Under the pieces are notes generated by a model. The model searched no databases and was not told the DNA's origin. It was given only the letters and a program-made list of their open reading frames with translations. The position numbers and the translations under genes are program-made. This document shows positions 56,741 to 64,000 of a DNA stretch of 64,000 bases, piece after piece. The stretch is taken from assembly GCA_037576215.1 (NCBI GenBank), contig JBANDB010000002.1:4092001-4156000 (forward strand), written 5' to 3'. The DNA comes from Armillaria gallica. Lineage: Eukaryota > Basidiomycota > Agaricomycetes > Agaricales > Physalacriaceae. Position 1 is the first letter of the stretch. Each line of letters opens with the position of its first letter.

Positions 56741-58808
56741 ATGACAGCCAGATCACCTCCTGCTCGACCTCATATTGGTATCCATCCCACCAGTCATTTC
56801 TCATCTCTTGACTGGGGCGAGGATGACGCTTGGGACAGCGCTTCCGACTCGGAATCACCCAAACAATCCACCTTGTCACTCGCAGGTTCGCGCACGACTG
56901 CGCCAAGAGCCGTTCCGAAGCCTGCATACAACAAATCCGACTCATCGTCGTCAACATTGGCTTTTTCGTATACCCATGTCAATGCCCCAAACTCCAGCTC
57001 ATATCCTCCTCGTACAGAGGAGCCTGCTGCGCCCAAAACTGGTTGGACAATCGTCAGAAAATCCCCCAGCGACATGGCTATTGAAAAATACAATTCATCA
57101 AGTCAGGATGACAGCTATGACAATATCACGTCACCCGAAGGCCAAGGGGATACAGATGGAGAGAGCGATATGATATTGGGTGAACTCGAATGTGATCCAT
57201 TTGGGCCTGAAGCTCCAAACCCACCGCCCGGAAAAGCTACGGTAGACAAAGGTTCAATACGAGAAGACACCGAAGCAATTTTGAACGGTATGCCTTGCTT
57301 GATAGTGACTTCATATTTCTGCACTCATTTGCGTTTGCATTCTCATTCCAAGATCCTCTTCATGGCATAAGCCATCGTTCACGGAAGAATCGGTCCCCGT
57401 CATCTCCCAGAATACCAAAGGAAGGACCTATAGAAGCTCCGGAAAAATCAGAGAAGTTGATGCGGGAAAAGTCGATACGAAGTAATCGTCGCCACAAGTT
57501 CGTTGAGTGTCTATCGAATCAGGACGTCAACATTGGTGCGTTTCCCTAACGTACGCGATTTCCAACACCAATGTACATCAACCTTAGCGGAATTACGGAA
57601 ACTCGCATGGGCAGGCATTCCGGACGATCTGCGTCCCATAGCTTGGCAGCTTCTTCTTGTGCGTCACAATCTTCATTAGCTATCAACTTATTTTGACGGC
57701 TCATTTTTCAGGGATATCTTCCCTTGCCAACCCCGCTGCGTACAACCACTCTCGCACGAAAGCGCGAGGAATATCTTTCTCTTGTCGAGGTGGCGTTCGC
57801 CCGCGACCGAGAAGGTCTGGACCAGCAAATATGGCACCAGATTGAGATCGATGTACCCAGAACACGACCAGGTGTAAGGCTTTGGATGCACGCTGCTACT
57901 CAAGGGTATGTCGCGCTGTATCCTACGACACGTATACTAACTCATTTATAGAGCCTGGAACGAATTCTTTACGTTTGGGCTATTCGACACCCAGCAAGCG
58001 GCTATGTGCAGGGAATAAATGACCTCGTGACTCCCTTTTTCCAGGTTTTCCTTTCTGCATATATCGGTAAGTGGATTGCGTCCTTCATCATGTTTCCCTT
58101 GAACGAAGTTGCTTAGATTCTAATCCTGAGGACTTCGACCCTTCTTTACTCCCTTCTCAAGTTCTTGATGCGATAGAAGCAGACTCTTTTTGGTGTCTCT
58201 CTCGTTTACTTGATGGCATCCAGGATAATTACATATTTGCGCAACCGGGAATACAAAGGAGCGTTCGACGGATGGCCGAACTTGTGGCCAGAATCGACGG
58301 TAACATTTCCTTCGTCGTTCATTTCTTCACAACTAAGGATGATATTGATCTAGCACCGTTATTTGCTCATCTGGAAGCTCAGAATGTCGAGTTCATGCAA
58401 TTCGCGTTTCGATGGATGAACTGTCTCCTTATGCGAGAAATAAGTGTGCAAAACACAATCCGGATGTGGGACACGTATCTGGTACGTTCGACCTATCTCA
58501 ATAATTTGATAAGCATCACTGAGTCTTTGTAGGCTGAAGGTCCAGATGCATTTTCTCAATTCCATCTGTATGTTTGCTCGGCATTCTTGGTGAAGTGGAG
58601 CGATAAATTACGACAGATGGATTTCCAGGTGAGAAATTGCTTTCGATGCTGCGATTCCCTGGCTCATCGTTGAAAGGGTATCATAATGTTTCTGCAGTCG
58701 CTTCCGACGCAGGACTGGGACGACCACGAAATTGAAATGCTCCTCAGTGAGGCGTTCGTTCTCAACTCTATTTGGCACAATGCCCAGAGTCACTTCAACG
58801 GGAAATGA
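56741..58808 (+). CDS. GYP1: Rab GTPase-activating protein Gyp1 (TBC domain)
   Basis: Gyp1 stimulates GTP hydrolysis by Ypt1/Rab1 at the Golgi. ATG 56741. A disordered acidic, Ser-rich N-terminus of about 260 residues precedes the TBC domain: RKLAWAGIPDDLRPIAWQLL, then the arginine finger IDVPRTRPGV and the glutamine finger GYVQGINDLVTPFFQVFL, then SFWCLSRLLDGIQDNYIFAQ and FRWMNCLLMREISVQNTIRM, ending with a WDTYLAEGPDAFSQFHLYV region and a C-terminal helix. TGA 58806-58808. Introns at about 57287-57350, 57536-57590, 57660-57715, 57905-57950 and later. The wide spacing within the domain is typical of the Gyp1/TBC1D22 group. Confidence 0.9.
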
Positions 58809-58978
58809 GTCGCGTGGTCTTCTAAACCTAATTGGGAAGAGCTAGCTGATGGTGACAATGGTTAGTTTGGTTTGCGCAGCAGGATGCGACGTGTCAATGC
58901 AAAGGTGGTGTATGATTTGAAGCAAACAAAAACTTGCTGTACATGAGAAATGTGCTATAAAGATGGACACGCAGTGAT

Positions 58979-60935
58979 CTATTCTTCTTTCGCCTTCACG
59001 AAGGAGATCTCCCTTTCTAGCGCATCTCTTAATGCATGCAGCTGGTCCTCGGTTTTGGTTCGAACCGAGTAGCTCTGGGCGACGCCATTCTCGTCGTGGC
59101 CAATAAAACTGATAGCTTTGTTCGCGAGTGTCGGCTTCAATCCTGGGTAAAGGTTGAAATTCTACAAAAGACATTGAATTCATTGGCAGCGCATAAGTCG
59201 AGCAAGAAACGGACCAGGTTGATTTTTCCGGTGCTGCTGTTCCGCTGAAGCACGCGACGCGTCCCCTTTTCCTTGTGTTTCTTCAGTCGGAGAACACCTA
59301 AGGGTTTATATATGTTGATATGAATTGTTCTGCACGAATATGGAGCATACCATGGCCCATGTCTTGCCACTTTCCAGCGTCTTTATTCATCCAATAAGTC
59401 TTCGCTTTGATGGAGTACGTCGTTTCTTCATCTTCTTCTCCTTCTCCTTCCTCGTCGTGGGGGCTGTTTGCCAATAATATAGGAGGTGGAACAGTTTCTT
59501 CCCCATCAGGCTTTGAACCTTCTTGCGCCGCGTCGTCCTCAGTTTTGTCCTCCTCAGACTTGACGCCGAGCTTGGAATCTTTTGACGTAGCACCGAAGCC
59601 GAAACCAACTGGGTTGCCGATGCTACCAGAAGAAACCGTCTTTCCAAAGGCTGAAAATCCACCGAGCGACGCCGAACTTTGGGGTGCTATCGCAGGCGGG
59701 GTTGCAAAGAATTCAGAAGTCACAGTGCCCACTGATGTTGCAGTCTTGGACGCACCATTGTCCTTGGAATCAGAGGAGGCTCCAAATGTGAAAGGTGAAG
59801 AGGAGCCTTTGAGTCCGAACGGGGACGGGGCCAAAGAGGGTCCGGATGCATTTATAGCATCAGCATTCGTCGGTTTGGAGAATGCGAAAGGAAGTCTGTT
59901 GTCCGAACCTGAAGTACCTGAAAAGGGAGTCGAACTTGAAGGGAATACCAAACCGTTCGATTTGGGGGCAGAGGATGACGGAGGAGGGAAGATGCTGGGT
60001 GCAGGTGCAGAACTTGATGAAGGAGGTTTCGGTGCAGACTCTCCAGCAGGCGCTGGTGCCGCGGCAGGTTGAGGCTTCCCAAAGGCGGAGGAAAATATTG
60101 TTGGGGGGGCCACTTTTTGTTTTGTCGCTTCTGAAGTATCAAACTCCGTCTTTGAGTACGAGTAGATGCTTCTTGTATGTTTCAAAGTGTGTTTCCGACC
60201 AATCTGCGAGCGGGTCATCGGCATAGGCCTTCGTAACTGCGTCTATAAATGACTTGTTCAAACCACGCAATGATATATAGTACTTCTGCGCAGCACTACT
60301 GGGGCCACCTGAGATTTCAGCAGGTTTGAAGGACGGTGGCTTCTGAATTATGGATCCGATAGTCTTCGCCGCACTCGATGGAGCTGGGGCGATGACGGGG
60401 GGTACAAATGGTTGGGCCTTGAACGTTGACATATTTCCAAAAATTGGCGCCGGGGAGGGATTGAGCGATGCGGGTGGAGAGACACCCAGCCCAGACGCTG
60501 GGGATTCTGGTGGCGTAAAGGTGAACGAATGCGTGCTCCCTGGTGTTCCAAATCCTTGAAATGATCCAAATTTTGAGGTAGGAGCTGGCGCAGCAGGACT
60601 CTGAGTAAAAATGAATAAAATAGAAACAAAATCGAAGTGGTAAAAGGACACACGTCTGTCGGTGGGGATACAATCACCGGGATTGAAGGGGCTGTACTTC
60701 GTCGTGGAAGACCGCGTATCCTAGAAGCATCTTCAGCATTGCGATGACTAGAAAATGGAAGAGTGGCGCACTTTCTTGTAGCCAACGTATCCTCATCGGC
60801 TTTCTGGAAGCCTTGTTGACCTTCTGTTTCCTCGACATCCTGGAAGTAGTCAGCCCATGCAGAAATAAGGATGAGCAGAAGACATACCTCTTCCAGATCA
60901 TCCTTGGAAAGTTGTTTTTCAGCAGCACGTTTCAT
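58979..60935 (-). CDS. NUP2: Nup2/Nup50-like nucleoporin with RanBP1 domain
   Basis: Mobile nuclear-pore protein that binds importin-alpha and Ran-GTP and helps release cargo in the nucleus. ATG 60933-60935 gives MKRAAEKQLSKDDLEE, a likely importin-alpha binding N-terminus. The middle is Ser/Pro-rich with FG and FxFG repeats (FGSFQGFGTP, SPFTFGASS, GGFSAFGKT, GFGFGATSK). A conserved YYISLRGLNKSFIDAVTKAY segment lies near 60220-60290. The C-terminus is a RanBP1 domain: TYSIKAKTYWMNKDAGKWQD, GVLRLKKHKEKGTRRVLQRN, NFNLYPGLKPTLANKAISFI. TAG 58979-58981. Six exons. The long plus-strand open frame opposite (59407-60072) is a composition artefact. Confidence 0.85.
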
Positions 60936-61145
60936 TGCGCGAACGACGCGTTAGCCACGAAGTGTCAAGGTGAACTTAAGGACAAGAAGTTGTATTAGGT
61001 AATGGAGGCCAAAAGCAGATCACAATAAAACTTGAATTATTCCGGCAATCTCCGAGACAGACAGACTTCATTGTCCGAGCGTCCAGAGCTACTCAGACAT
61101 AAAATTAAACAGAAGTACATGGCTAATTGTACACGCCGTCGAGGT

Positions 61146-62549
61146 CTAGCGCAACATATAGTCGTCCTTGTCTTCGAACCTGAGATCTCTCGGCCAATAA
61201 TCAAAGAAACTCTCAACAGTCTCCATATCGACATGCTCATTTAACCATTCAAGGTCCGCAAGGTCCAAAAAATACTCCTCCTCTGCGATGAAGCACAGCT
61301 TGGCCAGCGGGCAATCGGAATTGATTCGCCATTCTACCACATTTTTTATCAGAGATTGTTCTGGAAAGTCGAGAATCATGTTGAGTCTCTGAAGATTCGG
61401 CCAAGGAGCAGACCCATCAATCTGCAAAGGCGTGGCTAGATATCTGAGTATATGGGGAGCGTGAAGATCAAGACTCAGAGAGGTGAACTCGGTCACTGAA
61501 GGCAGCGACATGAACAACTGCGTGTATTGGCTTTCGATGGAAAGACTGAAGTCGCAAAACGTGAGGTGGCGAAGTTCGGTGAATTTTGACGAGGCGGATG
61601 GCGACAGGAAAAGGTCTAGATCGCTATCGATTGCACCTTTGAGGATGAGGGAGTCCAGCAACGGTGCCTCGAGGTTGAGCAGAAGCCCGCTGTATACATA
61701 TCCACTAAATCCACAGATACGTAGCGACTTTAGCGACCGCATACGAATTAGGGTGCTCTCATTGGCTTGAGGCCACGGCACAGCTCCAATGATGTCTCCA
61801 TACACGGATAGATGTACCAGGTTCTCGGTAGACATCAACATCCGGCGAAACGAATCATAGCGAAAGATTGTAAAGTTCGTTTGATCGAGATGGAGGGTGG
61901 TGGCAGCATTCAAGGGCGGATGGAAGAAGCGTACGCCTAGTCCACCTAGGCGGATGAAAGAAAGGGCTGGGCTGCCGCCCCTGAAAATGTGGAGGGCCCG
62001 TGATGCACCTTCAAAATCACTTAGAGAAAGTGATATGTATTGAAGATTAGATGCGGCGACATCGCACAGGCGGGCGATGACTGGGTGAGCTTCTTCCTCC
62101 ATCTCCAATTCAATAACGCAACGGCGCCATGAGTGAACACGACTACACACAGCATCAAGGATGCTAGAGTCGAGGTCGCAGCCGTTGTTATTGGCGGCTT
62201 CGATCCTTACATCTAACAGGGAGCCGGCTGCGCGATTCAAGTACGTATACACGCACTCCCTCCAAGAGTCGGCTGAAATGGTGATACGACACCAAAGAAG
62301 TCGTGTGGATATCGCAACGTTTCGCCAGTAGGAACTGACTTTGGAAACGGAAAGCTCGAGAGGAAGACTTGCATGAGGAGCATCGCTCGGCATAACCGGC
62401 GCGTAGTGACCCTGACTTCCGTCCTGACCGAGTAGAAAGATGTACGACAATATTTCGGGGGGAAAGGATTGAGCAGAAACTGGAGGCTTCCCATTGCCTG
62501 AGAGAGGCTCAGGCATCTCTCGAGCAAGAAGTGGAGCGCTGACGGACAT
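61146..62549 (-). CDS. F-box protein with leucine-rich C-terminus
   Basis: One uninterrupted frame. I start it at ATG 62547-62549 (MSVSAPLLAREMPEPL); the frame stays open a further 51 bases to a splice-like site at 62601. An F-box-like segment reads PPEILSYIFLLG, then VSKVSSYWRNVAISTRLLW, the pattern of the very large agaricomycete F-box family. The rest is irregular leucine-rich repeats, for example NLQYISLSLSDF and TELRHLTFCDFSL. TAG 61146-61148. It is expected to bind Skp1 and present a substrate for ubiquitination; the substrate is unknown. About 467 residues. Confidence 0.75.
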   Translation of the reverse strand: MSVSAPLLAREMPEPLSGNGKPPVSAQSFPPEILSYIFLLGQDGSQGHYAPVMPSDAPHASLPLELSVSKVSSYWRNVAISTRLLWCRITISADSWRECVYTYLNRAAGSLLDVRIEAANNNGCDLDSSILDAVCSRVHSWRRCVIELEMEEEAHPVIARLCDVAASNLQYISLSLSDFEGASRALHIFRGGSPALSFIRLGGLGVRFFHPPLNAATTLHLDQTNFTIFRYDSFRRMLMSTENLVHLSVYGDIIGAVPWPQANESTLIRMRSLKSLRICGFSGYVYSGLLLNLEAPLLDSLILKGAIDSDLDLFLSPSASSKFTELRHLTFCDFSLSIESQYTQLFMSLPSVTEFTSLSLDLHAPHILRYLATPLQIDGSAPWPNLQRLNMILDFPEQSLIKNVVEWRINSDCPLAKLCFIAEEEYFLDLADLEWLNEHVDMETVESFFDYWPRDLRFEDKDDYMLR

Positions 62550-63073
62550 GACTGCCAGAGACTCTGAATGTTCGTCTGTTAACTGCGGAAGGGTCGGCAC
62601 TGGAAATTTAAAAGTATTAGCATACGTACCACCACTGCATCCATCTGAGTCGGCTTTGATGCAAAACTTGTGGGCGTGTTCACTCTGACTGTGAAGGCTT
62701 CGTGTTCGTATTGCTCATTGGCAGATAACAGGGTCTAAGAGATGAGGTGACGACTCGGAAATTCCAACGACGAGGGAATGCGGCTTACCATATGAAGGCA
62801 AATTTCTTGAATCCAGCCAAGTAGCTGGTTTGTAGGTCTACATCCATCATCCGGCCTATTTCACCAAGTTCATTCTGCGATTGCGGATCGCGAAATCGTC
62901 TTCTTGAACAATGCTACCTGCCATAAAAGTATAAAGGCGTGTCCTGACATAAGCTCCCAATGCTTCAAAAAACTGAAATATACGCCACAGCGCAAACTTT
63001 ACTAAAGAACTCATATGTTACAAAAGTACATGACCGCCAAATGCACGAAACTTCATATTTAGAAGGAATGAAC
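62550..63073. other. Intergenic, 524 bp
   Basis: Upstream of the F-box gene and downstream of the Bli-3-like gene, both minus strand. No recognisable gene. A possible non-coding first exon of the F-box gene could lie at 62630-62700. Confidence 0.35.
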
Positions 63074-63930
63074 TTAAGACGTAGATTGCAAGCGCTGTGT
63101 CAACTGAACCTAGAAAAATGATGGTCAAAAGGACTTGAAGAGGAAAATACTAATCAGTAAGTTACCTCTGCCTTTGAGATGGTCCTCAATTCACCAGGTG
63201 CCGCGCAATTCTTGGTGACAGCACTGACGGCCGTCTCGATAGCCCGTCCTACTGAGCCCTTGGTAGCCACCCAGTACCTGATTTCTTCTGGGATCACTTC
63301 AATTATGGAGATACGCGGGTCATTTTCATCGCCCTTGTGCACACCATCCTCGAGGTCGCCGAAGTAAGCAGACAAGCTATACATATTTTGAGTGACGGCA
63401 TGATATTGAGGCGATGAACGCACCCAGTAGACCAATGTTTAGCAATCGTTTCTTTGTCTCGGCTGACTTTGGCTCTTCCAGAATATCTAATGGGACGTGA
63501 TCGATATGACTCGAGGCGCATATATGAAGAACTTACGAAGCCCAGCTCGTAGTGTCAGTGTTGAAGAAGCTGACGTTGACGTGCGAATCATTGTCAATCT
63601 CCTCAAACTTGTGGCTCGCGTTGTTGGCAACAAAGGCGAGAACCAACTGAGTTCCGCTGAAAGCTACGACGAGGATCAGTCAAGATGGACCAGGCTATCA
63701 ATTTTCGTGGACATACGAGCGGAGGGCATCATGGCGCGAGAGTGGAGATGGCCATCTGCAGACCTTGTGGTGAGCATACCGGTCTTTACGGATTGGACGA
63801 TCTCATGTAGTCCTTCCTAGTATGAGCACGGTACGAGTTCCATGTGACATGAAGTACCTTCAATCTTTTGTTGAGGGGTGAGGTCGTTGTTTTCGGCCTT
63901 CGCAGTGTAGGGGTCAAGACTGGTAACCAT
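63074..63930 (-). CDS. BLI3: Bli-3-like FMN-binding split-barrel protein
   Basis: Related to Neurospora blue-light-inducible protein 3 and bacterial general-stress pyridoxamine-phosphate-oxidase-like proteins; probably binds a flavin, exact role unknown. ATG 63928-63930 gives MVTSLDPYTAKAENNDLTPQ. Following exons read HEIVQSVKTGMLTTRSADGH and HSRAMMPSA, then FGDLEDGVHKGDENDPRISI, IEVIPEEIRYWVATKG and TKNCAAPGELRTISKAE. The last exon, reached by an intron at about 63113-63167, adds VQLTQRLQSTS and TAA 63074-63076, matching the family's C-terminus. About 215 residues and six exons. All of it is inside the window; the promoter is cut by the right edge. Confidence 0.85.
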
Positions 63931-64000
63931 GATGGGTAGTCGAAGGGGTGAAAGTGGGGGCCGTTACGATTGTCCTGGAATATATACGAGAAACGAGACT

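Noticed and set aside
59407..60072. 221-codon open frame on the plus strand opposite the nucleoporin gene
   Set aside because: It mirrors the Ser/Pro/Gly-rich repeats of the minus-strand gene. The minus strand carries FG repeats and a RanBP1 domain with introns in phase; the plus frame has only biased composition.
1..64000. tRNA or rRNA genes, CRISPR arrays, bacterial operons
   Set aside because: No cloverleaf with A and B box consensus, no spaced direct repeats and no ribosomal RNA segment were noticed on reading; a tRNAscan or Rfam run would settle it.

Overview
The window is nuclear DNA of a filamentous basidiomycete, most likely an agaricomycete (mushroom-forming fungus). Thirty protein genes sit in 64 kb on both strands. 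Almost all are cut by many short introns of about 45-65 nt with GT..AG borders and CTNAC-like branch sites. The protein set is fungal: elongation factor 3, an Spt23/Mga2-type membrane-bound transcription factor, a Gpt2/Sct1-type acyltransferase, a Bli-3 protein, a double jelly-roll single-pass surface protein and an agaricomycete-type caspase-like gene. There are no operons, no rRNA or tRNA genes that I can see, and no CRISPR array. Coding spans below run from start codon to stop codon and include introns. I inferred introns by joining conserved protein segments in phase.

Layout from left to right. 1-4025: the 5' half of eEF3 (its ABC part lies off the left edge) and a glycerol-3-phosphate acyltransferase. 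4417-9689: RRP12 (ribosome assembly) facing PAC2 (proteasome chaperone). 9925-15253: a FAD monooxygenase tail to tail with ETF-alpha, then PEX5. 15448-18619: a dihydroxy-acid dehydratase gene with exons of only 6, 7, 9 and 13 nt. 18755-24353: four minus-strand genes (a small membrane protein, Ap4A phosphorylase, a four-helix membrane protein, a jelly-roll surface protein). 24354-25796: a gene-poor stretch holding a likely Mutator-type non-autonomous transposon. 25797-33554: a protein ending in a HicA-like domain, a Rec114 candidate, a VanZ-like protein and an Mmc1-like mitochondrial protein. 34080-41860: SPT23/MGA2, RAD9 and a secreted GH27 alpha-galactosidase. 42145-50613: a PH/coiled-coil protein, ATP synthase delta, glutamate-cysteine ligase and Beclin (ATG6). 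51242-58808: a broken caspase-like gene, DNA polymerase kappa, an RraA-like protein and the Rab GAP GYP1. 58979-63930: a RanBP1-domain nucleoporin, an F-box protein and Bli-3.

The genes do not form one pathway; the window is mainly housekeeping. Several neighbours share short divergent promoters (44 bp between Rec114-like and VanZ-like start codons, 93 bp between RraA-like and GYP1), and many pairs converge with tiny gaps (2 bp between the monooxygenase and ETF-alpha stop codons). The most unusual features are the microexons, four introns that only work with GC donors, a likely transposon with 10-bp target duplications, a palindrome cluster upstream of RRP12, and a caspase-like gene without its catalytic cysteine. 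Three conserved genes (RRP12, dehydratase, caspase-like) each lack one base in a G/C run. That pattern fits homopolymer errors in the assembly better than three separate gene deaths.
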